Assembly (NCBI GenBank): GCA_041164825.1
Contig: JBEAOO010000351.1
Location: forward strand, 1-36,564
From: JBEAOO01 sp041164825
GTDB lineage: Bacteria > Pseudomonadota > Gammaproteobacteria > Burkholderiales > Burkholderiaceae_C
DNA: 36,564 nucleotides
Direction: 5' to 3'
Below the pieces are notes generated by a model. It had not been told where the DNA came from. It saw nothing but the letters and a program-made list of their open reading frames with translations, and made no database searches. Within the stretch, counting starts at the first letter, position 1. Every line of letters begins with the position of its first letter. Position numbers and translations under genes: made by a program. This document shows, one piece after another, positions 11,501 through 18,741 of this stretch.

Positions 11501-12006
11501 GCAGCTTTGCGCTGCAAGTGGAAGACCTGCTCAACAAGATCCACGCGCCCGAATACCGCCAGATCACGATCGAAACCCTGCTCGCCATCAGCGACATCTG
11601 CCGCGCCAACACCGAGCTGCAACTGCACAGCTGGCTGGTGCTCGACGTGGTGATCGGCATCGCCGTGCGCATCGGCTGGGAACAAGGCATGACGCCCGAA
11701 GCCGTGGCCAGCAGCGACTACAACGAGCACCGCGCCCAGGCCTGGAAAGACATCTACACCCAGCCCCCGCACCGCGTGGCCAACCTGGTGATGGCCGCCC
11801 TCAGCTACCTGGTGGATCAGGCCAAGCGCGAGCAGTTGGAGGCGCGCGCTGCCGCTGCGGCGGCAGAGGCCTGGGGCGATGGCCCAGCTGAGCTGGAGGC
11901 CCCGGCGAATGCGGCCCCACCGGCGGATGACGTGGCCGCAGAGAGAAGCGCCGCTGACCTGGGCAGCGCTGCGGCCGACGGTGAAAGCGACGCACCACCG
12001 GCGTGA
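8572..12006 (+). CDS. Bacterial homologue of glycogen phosphorylase kinase alpha/beta subunit (GH15-like)
   Basis: A 1144-residue cytoplasmic protein. Residues about 15-430 form a GH15-type (alpha/alpha)6 glucoamylase-like domain whose sequence follows metazoan PhK alpha/beta: DPNTGLLPAS (34-43), HAWVRDNVYSILAIWAL (54-70), VVGDAEWGHLQIDAT (132-146), YGIWERG (189-195, with Glu193 at the usual GH15 acid position) and LQGRYGCKRFLRDGHQT. The C-terminal third also matches the PhK C-terminal domain: the GVLTRVPGDFHERIWALL stretch and QVEDLLNKI then APEYRQITIE (about 981-1003). The last 60 residues are Ala/Pro/Asp-rich. The frame is open to a TTG at 8566; ATG 8572 is preferred, ATG 8605 is possible, and no strong ribosome site is seen. 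Next to amylosucrase and glgB, a role in glucan binding, hydrolysis or regulation is likely (inference). Activity is not predictable. Confidence 0.88.
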   Translation: MTAPSAAPLPSMTPERRLQQLTAQARAVILSRQDPNTGLLPASTAITVHGDYTHAWVRDNVYSILAIWALELAHRERHPATSTELQLRVVALMRGLLAAMMKQAHKVERFKHTQHPLDALHAKYSTRTGDWVVGDAEWGHLQIDATAIFLLLLAQMSASGLAIVQTPADVAFVQNLVHYLARAYRTPDYGIWERGHKRNEGRAEINASSVGMAKAALEAISGFDLLPGWAPRIVVQADDIAHARTTLAGLLPRESESKETDAALLSIIGYPAFAIDDPALVEATRERIVTKLQGRYGCKRFLRDGHQTVVEDHSRLHYEPGELQRFRRIESEWPLFFCYLLIDAQLRGDTASADDYRQRIEALMVERDGQRLLPELYIVPAEHVDAERENPRSQDRVPNDNVPLVWAQSLYLVGALLHDGLVRAEQLDPLGRHKPKLPQPVTVHVALLAADELVRARLASHGIEAQTPEQVLPARVRFADELDTALTRLGEHEALGLSGRPRQRPGSLSTSLVYRASAEADAPSTVFLPAVFNRQGFYLRLDNRLLMDEIRAEVAHLRSHWQPEPGQPLSQPLLALRISEDMLDDRGADGLLAYLRQLSASTEARGEGDAPATVVRGPLQALLPHAAVCVLPTLATLADEVAPSPEQTAAAAAVLHWEEAATRVLSPARAAALERNHDDLALLRVLEKSRNPYEQIEVLGLLVHRWGLDAGTPLGGSLRELAAAVYARASTERRWGVMRRAAGVLEVHDETLEEAVAQIVLRQKQVSLGRAYNAQAIIAAPLGNAELFERLRRYGGDDRRGRVLIEEIVLLLGTLIKADATPFLGTLTLRPWYLLLLITGQLALEHGLSQAEAFDHLLDCSPQALLARLREVISRERDMSRDLVRLQSLHVHGDPSADSLVSVEFSRGSDPQLPEDMAGWLAWREMSGVLTRVPGDFHERIWALLRQVPGIVIGDQLDARNRLDSTLARADSTPGERSFALQVEDLLNKIHAPEYRQITIETLLAISDICRANTELQLHSWLVLDVVIGIAVRIGWEQGMTPEAVASSDYNEHRAQAWKDIYTQPPHRVANLVMAALSYLVDQAKREQLEARAAAAAAEAWGDGPAELEAPANAAPPADDVAAERSAADLGSAAADGESDAPPA

Positions 12007-12033
12007 GCCTCAGTCGGGCAGCGTGTCGCCCCG

Positions 12034-12066
12034 CGTGATCGGAGCGGGAAGCGCCGCCCGATCACG
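12034..12066. terminator. Hairpin between convergent genes
   Basis: CGTGATCGG (12034-12042) and CCGATCACG (12058-12066) form a perfect 9-bp stem around a 15-nt loop. It sits between the PhK-like gene (stop at 12006) and the convergent barrel gene (stop at 12072). There is no T-run on either strand, so termination activity is uncertain; it may only protect mRNA 3' ends. Confidence 0.45.
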
Positions 12067-12071
12067 GCCCG

Positions 12072-13226
12072 TCAAAAGTCACAGGCCCCGCTCAGCGCCC
12101 AGGTGCGCGCCCGCCCGGGCTGCCATTGATTGGCCTGCCATGCCACGCGCCAGCCGTCGCCCTGCCAACCCATGTCCAGCGACGGCGACATGTGTGCAGC
12201 GCGGCGCAGCAGCAGTTGCGCGCGGCCGCGCTCCGTCACGGCCCAATCGGCCCCCAGCCGCAGCTCTTTGAGTGCGCCGTGCACGCGCAAACCCGCCAAA
12301 CCGCGCAGCGCCGGGCTCAGCTCATAGGCGCCATCCAGCAACCACTGCGGCTTGATGCGCAAGGCCACTGCGCCCACGTCGTAACGCCCCATCACCGCTG
12401 GGGCGAATTGCACATAGCCCTGTGCGTCGTGACTGACGGTGTTGGTGTTCACCGTCTTGCTGGTCACCAACACCTGGCTCAAGCGGACCGTCGGCCCCAA
12501 GTCTTCCACCGCAGCGCGCCAGTGCGTGTGCGCGGCATCGCCCCACAGCGCCTGCAGATCCATACCCACGCCCCAACCCAACACCTTCTCGGGCCGCACA
12601 AACAGGCTGGACTTGCCCAAATGCTGCTCCAGCCCGCTGCCCTGCAATGACAACACGTCGCCCGCGCGCTCCTCCAACACGCCCACCGCGCTCGCCGACT
12701 TGTAGCGATCCACCGCAAACACCTTGGCGCCCAGTTGCCAATGCGGCGACGCGGTGTCGCTGTCCCGGCGCAACACCGCCTGCCGAATACCCAGCCCCTG
12801 GCGCCGGTAAGAGACGCTGTCAAACGCCACCTCATGCACCCGCCCTTCACTGACCGCCGCGTCACTGTTGATGCGCGCCGCAGCCGTGGCGCCCACCCCC
12901 GTCACGTGCACCTGCGAATCGATGAACGCTGCCGCACTCAAGCCGGCGGGCGCGGCGCGCGGCGCCCAGGCCAACATGACCGTGGATCGCGCCCAGCTGT
13001 CCACCCGGTTGCCCGCGTAGCGCAGCGGCACGCCCGGGTCATTGACCAGGTCACCATCCAACGCCGCCGAGGCGCGCGCCTGCTGCGCCGACAGCCGCCA
13101 TGCGCCTGGCGCCATCACCGCCTCGGCACCTTGCGCCTGTGCCGCGCCAACGCCGGCAAACGTCGCTGCGACCGCCACCAGCAGACCCAGCCCGCACCCA
13201 GCCCCCACCTTCTGCGTTGAATCCAT
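12072..13226 (-). CDS. Predicted secreted outer-membrane beta-barrel protein, family unknown
   Basis: I do not recognise the family. The 384-residue protein starts at ATG 13226 with GGGAG 10 nt upstream; a longer frame to 13271 runs back through the terminator stem and is unlikely. Residues 1-32 are a signal peptide with a hydrophobic core (GLGLLVAVAATFAGVG) and AQA cleavage site. The mature part alternates hydrophobic and polar residues in short amphipathic strands, is rich in Arg, Trp and Gly, and ends in Cys-Asp-Phe; a C-terminal aromatic residue is the usual sorting signal of outer-membrane barrels. It lies downstream of the large lipoprotein gene on the same strand, separated by a strong terminator, so the two may be co-expressed only by read-through. 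Confidence 0.75.
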   Translation of the reverse strand: MDSTQKVGAGCGLGLLVAVAATFAGVGAAQAQGAEAVMAPGAWRLSAQQARASAALDGDLVNDPGVPLRYAGNRVDSWARSTVMLAWAPRAAPAGLSAAAFIDSQVHVTGVGATAAARINSDAAVSEGRVHEVAFDSVSYRRQGLGIRQAVLRRDSDTASPHWQLGAKVFAVDRYKSASAVGVLEERAGDVLSLQGSGLEQHLGKSSLFVRPEKVLGWGVGMDLQALWGDAAHTHWRAAVEDLGPTVRLSQVLVTSKTVNTNTVSHDAQGYVQFAPAVMGRYDVGAVALRIKPQWLLDGAYELSPALRGLAGLRVHGALKELRLGADWAVTERGRAQLLLRRAAHMSPSLDMGWQGDGWRVAWQANQWQPGRARTWALSGACDF

Positions 13227-13243
13227 CAACAAACTGCTCCCAG

Positions 13244-13283
13244 AAAAAAGTCGGGGGTTGGGTGCTCGCACCCAACCCCCGAC
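13244..13283 (-). terminator. Strong intrinsic terminator after the lipoprotein gene
   Basis: A perfect 16-bp inverted repeat (13250-13265 with 13268-13283, GC-rich, 2-nt gap) is followed on the - strand by six T residues (13244-13249). This is a textbook intrinsic terminator for the lipoprotein gene that stops at 13347. Its T-run ends only about 8 bp before the GGGAG ribosome site of the next gene, so it can also act as an attenuator for that gene. Confidence 0.88.
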
Positions 13284-13346
13284 AACGCCAACCTGGCTTC
13301 AGGGCCGCCGTGCAGCCCTGGGTGTCAACACCCGCTGGTGTCCAAA

Positions 13347-15761
13347 TCAGAACTGCTCGAACGTGCCGTCGGTGTAGTCGATGCGCTGGCTGTTGAGGTT
13401 CAACGTACCCACCTTCACACCGCCCTTGAGCAGATCTTGGCTGCTGTCCGTGCCGCCCTTGGGGAAGGTCACCTGCACGCCATCGCTGTTGGACAGACGC
13501 GCAAAGCTGGCAACCGCCGACGCTTCGTCATTGTCAACCGCGAGGGTCAACGATTTGCCGTTCCAGCCGAAGGTGCCGTCCAGAGTTTGGCGGGTGACGC
13601 TGACCTTGCGCAGCGCCAACACCAAGCTCATCTCCGGACGATTCTTGATCAGAATCTTGCCCTCAAAGCCGCCCACCACCGGTGCGAAGTTGGTCGCCGA
13701 TTGCTCCGCGGTGCGGTCAAGCGCCGAGAAGTTTTCCAACGCGGCGCTGAACTTGCCATCAAGCAACAGGCGGTAGCCCGTGCCATCGGCCTCGTACACC
13801 TTGCCCTGGAAGCTCGTGGTCGTGGGCGAATAGACCGTGCGGCTCTTGTCGTACGACGCGCCAGCAGCGGAGAACACACCCTGCAACTTGGCTCCCGGCA
13901 CGGCAACGGTGACATCCAATGCGACGGTGTCCGGCGCAGTGGTGTCGTAGTAGGTCTCCGTGCGCATGCACTCCACATACGGCGCCGCTCCACTCCAGGG
14001 TGCGACGGTCGTGCCGGTCGGGCAACTGTCACCCCCGAATTCATAGCTGGTGACATTATTGGGCGCATCGGTCTTGACCACGATCTTGGAGCCCGCCGCC
14101 AACGCAACGCTGGAGGCTTCGCTGCCGTCGGTTTTGATCAGCTTGAACGAGCCGCTGATGGCCACCGTACGCTTGGCGGTTGCCGCGTCGTCCGTGACGC
14201 TGAATGCGAGGTCCGTGTCCACCTGCTTTAACGCCGAATAAGCCGCCAAGGTGCGCACAGGCAAGCCCTGCAGCGCGGGCGCGATCTGGCCTTGCAGGGT
14301 GAACGCGGTGACGTCACCTGCAGTGTTGCGCGTCACCGCCACCGAACCGTAGTGCGACACGCCCAATTTGGTGCTGGTGGTGGTGGTGGTCAAGCCGGTC
14401 CGATCCAAGGGAAAGCTGCGGATGTCGCTCACGTACCGGTAGCTGCCATCGTCACGCGGGATGAAGATGAACCGCGGGTAGTAGGCGTTCGCATCGCCAA
14501 GACCCGTGCCAACCAACCGCCCCTCGGTGGCCATGCCGAAGCAGCTGACCGCATTGACGTTGTCGACTGTCAGGCCGGTGGTACTGACGGAGGAGAAGCC
14601 TTGCTGACCGGTCGAAGTGGTCTGAAGCACCGCGTTGACGGGCTGGCAACCATAGACCGGCAGTTGGCTCTCCACCGTGACCGAGCCGTCATTGTTGTGC
14701 GTCGCAGTGCGGCCGTAGCGATAGCCTCCGAAGGGAACCGTCACCGACGAGGTGGTGGGATTGGCGCGGTAGTTCGCCAACACGCGGTCCACCTCGGTCA
14801 GCCGCGTCAGCAGGCCCAACTGTTCACTGCCCACCATGCTGGTGGCATTGTCGAAAGCGGTGCTCAAGCCCGCTCCAGCGATGTCCAGTGCGCCAGACTT
14901 CTGGCTGTTGCTGTAGGCCAGCAACGTGTCGCGCAGGTCTTGGATGAAGGCTTTGACGGGCTCCACGGTGCCCACTGGTGGTACGGGCGTTTGCGCCACA
15001 GTGGCATCGGCAAAGGTGCCGCACGACGTGCCCGTGCAGGCGTCCTTCAACGCTTGGCTGAAGGTGCCGTTGATCACATAGCCGCCGGCAGCGGCAGAGT
15101 AGGTCGACGCATCTTTGAACTGCGCCAGCACCGCCGTCAGGGTCGAGCCGTTCACGAGGGTCTGCACCGCACGCAAGCGCGGCAGCAGCGTTGCCGCGTC
15201 GGTCACCGATGCGCTCAGGTGGTCGACGCCGCCCAGCCAGGTGCGCACCTTGCTGTTGGCGCCTTCCACGTTGGCGGCTTTGTAGCCACCCGCGTCAGCC
15301 GCCAAATCGGCCGCCACTTCGGAGAACGGTGTGACGTTGGCGGCCACGGCCGTGCCGGATGCGGCCAGCAGCACCGCGCGCAAGGTGTTGCCGGCAGCGC
15401 CGGTGTAGGTGGCTTGCGGCACGGCGGTGCTGGTTTCGTCAACGATGGTGGCGCCTTCCAGATCGGCCACCACCAACACCGGGTTGGTTTGCGCAGGGAT
15501 ATTCACCGTGTAGCCGCCGCCGGCTACGGTGGTGGCCTGGGCCAACAGCGCGCCTTGCGTGCCGTCCGCATTGGTCGCGTAGACCTTGACCTTGGCGCCC
15601 GTGGCCGGGCCTTTGGCCACCGTGCCGGAGAGCGCCACCGTCGTTCCGGTTCCGGTTCCGGTTCCGCTGTCGCTGCTGCCGCCACCGCCGCAGGCCACCA
15701 AGGCTGCGGCGCTCACCAGCGTCATGGCAGCCAATGTGGCTCGATGCTTGATCGTGTTCAT
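13347..15761 (-). CDS. Large predicted lipoprotein of unknown function
   Basis: An 804-residue protein beginning MNTIKHRATLAAM at ATG 15761, with a GGGA ribosome site about 10 nt upstream. The signal peptide ends in a lipobox (LVAC) followed by GGGGSS, so it should be lipid-anchored, probably in the outer membrane. A Gly-Thr repeat linker comes next, then about 80 residues (SGTVAKGPATGAKVKVYATNADG...) resembling carboxypeptidase-regulatory or invasin-like beta-sandwich modules. The remainder is Thr/Ser/Val-rich with many short beta-strand patterns and few Cys (a CQPV, CFGM, CPTG, CMRT set that could form disulfides). The C-terminus ends GTFEQF. I do not recognise a named family; similar lipoproteins are common in Burkholderiales (general impression). 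It is followed by a strong terminator and then by a barrel-like gene. Confidence 0.8.
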   Translation of the reverse strand: MNTIKHRATLAAMTLVSAAALVACGGGGSSDSGTGTGTGTTVALSGTVAKGPATGAKVKVYATNADGTQGALLAQATTVAGGGYTVNIPAQTNPVLVVADLEGATIVDETSTAVPQATYTGAAGNTLRAVLLAASGTAVAANVTPFSEVAADLAADAGGYKAANVEGANSKVRTWLGGVDHLSASVTDAATLLPRLRAVQTLVNGSTLTAVLAQFKDASTYSAAAGGYVINGTFSQALKDACTGTSCGTFADATVAQTPVPPVGTVEPVKAFIQDLRDTLLAYSNSQKSGALDIAGAGLSTAFDNATSMVGSEQLGLLTRLTEVDRVLANYRANPTTSSVTVPFGGYRYGRTATHNNDGSVTVESQLPVYGCQPVNAVLQTTSTGQQGFSSVSTTGLTVDNVNAVSCFGMATEGRLVGTGLGDANAYYPRFIFIPRDDGSYRYVSDIRSFPLDRTGLTTTTTSTKLGVSHYGSVAVTRNTAGDVTAFTLQGQIAPALQGLPVRTLAAYSALKQVDTDLAFSVTDDAATAKRTVAISGSFKLIKTDGSEASSVALAAGSKIVVKTDAPNNVTSYEFGGDSCPTGTTVAPWSGAAPYVECMRTETYYDTTAPDTVALDVTVAVPGAKLQGVFSAAGASYDKSRTVYSPTTTSFQGKVYEADGTGYRLLLDGKFSAALENFSALDRTAEQSATNFAPVVGGFEGKILIKNRPEMSLVLALRKVSVTRQTLDGTFGWNGKSLTLAVDNDEASAVASFARLSNSDGVQVTFPKGGTDSSQDLLKGGVKVGTLNLNSQRIDYTDGTFEQF
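15643..15666. repeat. Four tandem copies of GTTCCG inside the lipoprotein gene
   Basis: Four perfect hexamer copies (15643-15648, 15649-15654, 15655-15660, 15661-15666) encode the Gly-Thr linker just after the lipid-anchored Cys. Changes in copy number by slippage would keep the frame and only alter linker length. Confidence 0.9.
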
Positions 15762-15949
15762 GAAATGCCTGTCCCTTCCCGTCGGTTGAATTGGAGGGGC
15801 CCCTGGCACTCACGTCACGCCTGTCCGCGCTCCTCGCCCCGCGCTGGCAGATGACCGATCGAAGGCCGGGTAGCCCGCGCTGATGCTAGGCAGCGGCGCG
15901 TCCAAAAAAGTAGCGACGGCAACTCTGCAAACCCTTTCAAGGCGCGCCG

Positions 15950-15965
15950 CCCCGCAAACGCGGGG
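15950..15965. other. Small GC hairpin upstream of lipoprotein gene
   Basis: CCCCGC and GCGGGG with an AAAC loop form a 6-bp stem in the 249-bp gap between the coupled regulators (stop at 16011) and the lipoprotein start. No T-run follows on the - strand. It may be a weak 3' end of the regulator transcript. The promoter of the lipoprotein gene must lie in 15762-16010, but I cannot identify a convincing one. Confidence 0.35.
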
Positions 15966-16010
15966 GTAGCGTGCCAACGCGCGAAGGAGCAGAAGGAGGA
16001 GACGCCACCG

Positions 16011-16781
16011 TCATTCGAAGCTCAAACCTACGACCTCGGGCCGATACCCCTCGGCGCCCAACGCCGCAGGAAATACCGTCCAGTGCGCTGGGTTGGGGTC
16101 CACGTGCACCTTCACCTGCATGCCGGCGCTTTCGTCGTAGCAGAGGCTGCCGTCTTCATGGGCAAACACCCAGTACGACATTGCCACGCCCGGCGTCGTC
16201 GGCGCGGTGAAGCCCACCGTCACCACCAACACGGCGCCCTCCACCATGCCCAAGGCCTCGGGCTGCAACTCTTGCACATCGGGAGTCAGCCAACTCACGG
16301 GCTCAACCTTGTCCGCTGCGCCCTGCGTGTCATGGGCAAAGGCGATCGCGCGGATCTGGTGATCCCAGCACATCACCTTGCGCCGCTCCCATACACCAGC
16401 GCCCAGGTTTTGCACCACCCAGGTTTTGTAAAAGTGGGCGCCGGGCGCCACGACGCAGCCGTCTGGACAACTGCGGTCCTCTACAAAGCCACCGCGGTCG
16501 CCATGCATCAGCGCCTGCAGATGCAGCGACACGCGCGCATCCACCATCAGCGCCTCGGTCAACCAGTAGGGGTGCACCTTGAGCGCCCCGGCCAGCGCCA
16601 TCAAGGTGGGCACCGAGGGCATGCCGGCCTTGGGCGTGGCGCCACTGCGCAGCAGTTTGTTCAACGCCGCCAACGAGATGCCGGCGCGTCGCGCCAGTTG
16701 CTCACGCGTGCACGCCAGCGCCTCGGTGCGCGCCAGCACGCGGCGCGCGAAGGTAGAGAGCTCAGGTGCTTTGCGGGTCAC
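16011..16781 (-). CDS. HTH regulator with NBR1-like Ig domain, second of a coupled pair
   Basis: A 256-residue protein with an XRE-like helix-turn-helix at about 25-45 (TREQLARRAGISLAALNKLLRS) followed by a short helical part (VPTLMALAGALKVHPYWLTEAL). An Ig-like domain at about 98-228 has the NBR1-type pattern PGAHFYKTWVVQNLGAGVW ... VGFTAPTTPGVAMSYWVFAHEDG. The start is GTG 16781, which overlaps the stop of the upstream paralogue in a GTGA tetranucleotide and matches that paralogue's N-terminus; a frame to 16895 would overlap it by over 100 bp. The Ig domain may bind a protein partner or the cell surface instead of a small ligand, but its role in bacteria is not known to me. No signal peptide. 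Confidence 0.85.
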   Translation of the reverse strand: MTRKAPELSTFARRVLARTEALACTREQLARRAGISLAALNKLLRSGATPKAGMPSVPTLMALAGALKVHPYWLTEALMVDARVSLHLQALMHGDRGGFVEDRSCPDGCVVAPGAHFYKTWVVQNLGAGVWERRKVMCWDHQIRAIAFAHDTQGAADKVEPVSWLTPDVQELQPEALGMVEGAVLVVTVGFTAPTTPGVAMSYWVFAHEDGSLCYDESAGMQVKVHVDPNPAHWTVFPAALGAEGYRPEVVGLSFE

Positions 16782-17602
16782 AGTGGCATGGGCACAAAGG
16801 CCAAGGTGTCGGCAAGGGTGGTGACGTGCACGGACAACCAAGCGCCCCAGCGGGGCGCGTCCATGGGCCGTCCATCGGGCCCATGGGCCAACCAACGCGA
16901 CACCGACGCACCGCTGGTGAGCGGCGCGGTGAAGCTCATCTCAATGTCGGCCCACGCGCCCGGGGCCAGGTCGGGCAGCGCCATGCGAGCGGCATCGGGC
17001 ACCAAGGAGCCCGCCGCATGCAGGGGCTCGCCGGTGGTGTTGGAGATCAGCACCAGCGCGCGGTCTTGGCACACCAAACTCACGCCCACCCACGCGGCCG
17101 CCGTCGGATTGCTCACCCGCCAACGCTTGGTGAAGCGGGTGCCCGGCGCCAGCTGCACGCCGGCCGGGTGGTTCAGGTCGTGCACATGGGGCGAGCGCCC
17201 CTGGCCCATGCGGGTCTCCACCGGCAGATCGAGCACCACGTCGGTGAACAAGCCTTCTATCACCCACGCAGGGTGCACCCGCAGCGCCTGCGCCAGCAGC
17301 AAAAAGCTGCTGATCGACACCAGGCTTTGCTGCTGAGCGCGCTGTGCGGGCGAGCGCAACAGCTTGTTCAGCGTTTGGCGCGACAGCGTGGCGCGCTCGG
17401 CCAGCTGCTGTTTGTTCATGCCCAGTTGCGCCGCGCGATTCAAGATGCGTTGGGTGAATTCATCCACGCTGGCCTGCGTGCCCAGGCCCAAGCCCTTGCG
17501 GTTCATGGCCTCGGGGTCGGCGCCCCGTTGTTCGGCCGGATGTGCTCTGCTCAACTCCACTCCCTCTTCCTCCACCGCCTGCCTGCTGTGAGGCGACGCC
17601 AT
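16778..17602 (-). CDS. HTH regulator with NBR1-like Ig domain, first of a coupled pair
   Basis: A 274-residue paralogue of the next gene with the same order of parts. The helix-turn-helix is at about 62-84 (MNKQQLAERATLSRQTLNKLLRS), then SISSFLLLAQALRVHPAWVIEGL, then an NBR1-like Ig domain at about 138-262 (APGTRFTKRWRVSNPTAAAW ... MSFTAPLTSGASVSRWLAHGPDG). ATG 17602 is chosen, with a GTG directly before it; an internal ATG at 17506 would remove a 32-residue charged leader and cannot be excluded. The stop overlaps the start of the paralogue, so both products should be made together, possibly as a heterodimer. The porin gene upstream on the same strand is separated by a terminator, so the pair has its own promoter in 17603-17711. 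Confidence 0.85.
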   Translation of the reverse strand: MASPHSRQAVEEEGVELSRAHPAEQRGADPEAMNRKGLGLGTQASVDEFTQRILNRAAQLGMNKQQLAERATLSRQTLNKLLRSPAQRAQQQSLVSISSFLLLAQALRVHPAWVIEGLFTDVVLDLPVETRMGQGRSPHVHDLNHPAGVQLAPGTRFTKRWRVSNPTAAAWVGVSLVCQDRALVLISNTTGEPLHAAGSLVPDAARMALPDLAPGAWADIEMSFTAPLTSGASVSRWLAHGPDGRPMDAPRWGAWLSVHVTTLADTLAFVPMPL

Positions 17603-17711
17603 CACCGCCCGTGTGGATCCACGGGTCGCGCAGCAGCGTCAGACGCAAAAGTCACGCCAGCTCCGGCCACATGGCCGGCCCTCAACGCCACGTCGAATGC
17701 CGCAGACGTGA

Positions 17712-17738
17712 AAAAGCCGGGCACGGGGCCCGGCTTTT
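17712..17738 (-). terminator. Intrinsic terminator of the porin gene
   Basis: An 11-bp perfect stem (17712-17722 with 17728-17738) around a 5-nt loop ends, on the - strand, in CGGCTTTTT. It lies 71 bp after the porin stop codon and fits a rho-independent terminator. Confidence 0.88.
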
Positions 17739-17808
17739 CGCCTTGCAAGATGAATCGAAGGTCAGACCCGCCCGACGTTCAACACGTCAGACAGCGACCT
17801 TCCGGCCA

Positions 17809-18705
17809 TCAGAAGCCGTAGTTGATACGGGCGCGCAGGCCGGTTTCACGGTCGCCACCCGACAGCTTGCCGGATGCAGCAGCCAGGGTCAGCGAGGCAG
17901 CAGGCACGAAGAACGGCACGGTGTAGGCAGCGTAGACGCTGTTGGCGCTGACGCCATCGACCTTACCAACAACCAAGCCAGCACCGAAGGCACCGAAGGT
18001 ACCGTTCAGAGTCAGCGAGTTGTTCTTGGTGTTGGTCGTGATTGTCTTGCGTTGAGCGTAGCCCACGTTGACATCGCCACCAGCAACCTTCAAGGCGGCC
18101 GTAGCGGCAACACCAGTGTTTTGACCGTTGACCTTGTCAACGCCCAGCTTGAAGCTGGCGCCTGCAGCGCCGAAGGTCACGACCGGACGGTAGCCGAAGC
18201 CGGTTTCCTTCAGGGTGCTCTTGGTTTCGATCAGGCCCAGTTCGAAACCGACGCCGCTGCCCAGGTTGGCGTTCAGCGTGGCGTGGAAGTCAGAAGCGGT
18301 GGTGCCGAAACCACGGCCACGGCCGGCGTTACCGCGGTAGAAGCCAGGATCAACAACCAGCGTGTCTTTGCCCAGCGGGCCCAGATCAGCGGCTTCGAAA
18401 CGGCCCAGCTTCAGGCTGAAAGCGTCAGAGCCGCCTTCGACCCATGCGTCATCAACGGTTGCGCCGTTGGTGTTGTTGCCAGCGACCGGCAGGATCACGG
18501 TGCCGCGAGCAGCGACGAAGCCCGAACCCACGGTGGTCTTGGAACCGATGTTGACTTCAACACGGCCACCTTGCTGCAGGCGGTCAGCAGCCTTGGCGTA
18601 GTACGTGTTGTCCAACTCCATGTTGGCGTCCAGGCTGGCAGCGGCGAAAGCCGGGGCAGCGATAACAACAGCGGCGATGGCGGTGAATTTGGCGATACGG
18701 GTCAT
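17809..18705 (-). CDS. Outer-membrane porin
   Basis: A 298-residue porin. The start ATG 18705 (MTRIAKFTAIAAVVIAAPAFA) gives a classical signal peptide cleaved after AFA at about 21, with GGGA 9 nt upstream; the frame continues to 18915 but that part is not protein-like. The mature protein is Gly/Val/Thr-rich with alternating strands (VEVNIGSKTTVGSGFVAARG, SFKLGVDKVNG, LTLNGTFGAFGAGLVVGKV) and ends in RINYGF, the C-terminal Phe typical of barrels. It probably forms a general diffusion or anion-selective pore for small solutes. Its leader contains a terminator-like hairpin and its 3' end a true terminator. It lies downstream of iolB on the same strand, 485 bp away, so it could aid inositol uptake, but it is more likely an independent housekeeping porin. 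Confidence 0.88.
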   Translation of the reverse strand: MTRIAKFTAIAAVVIAAPAFAAASLDANMELDNTYYAKAADRLQQGGRVEVNIGSKTTVGSGFVAARGTVILPVAGNNTNGATVDDAWVEGGSDAFSLKLGRFEAADLGPLGKDTLVVDPGFYRGNAGRGRGFGTTASDFHATLNANLGSGVGFELGLIETKSTLKETGFGYRPVVTFGAAGASFKLGVDKVNGQNTGVAATAALKVAGGDVNVGYAQRKTITTNTKNNSLTLNGTFGAFGAGLVVGKVDGVSANSVYAAYTVPFFVPAASLTLAAASGKLSGGDRETGLRARINYGF

Positions 18706-18741
18706 TTGTTTTCCCACTTTCTTGGTCACAAGGTTGTAACG

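Noticed and set aside
14292..15854. Open frame of 520 codons on the + strand opposite the lipoprotein gene
   Set aside because: Shadow of a gene with a clear signal peptide and lipobox; no ribosome site or family features.
16782..16895. Longer N-terminus for the second HTH-Ig protein
   Set aside because: It would overlap the upstream gene by over 100 bp, has no match in the paralogue, and the GTGA overlap gives a natural start.
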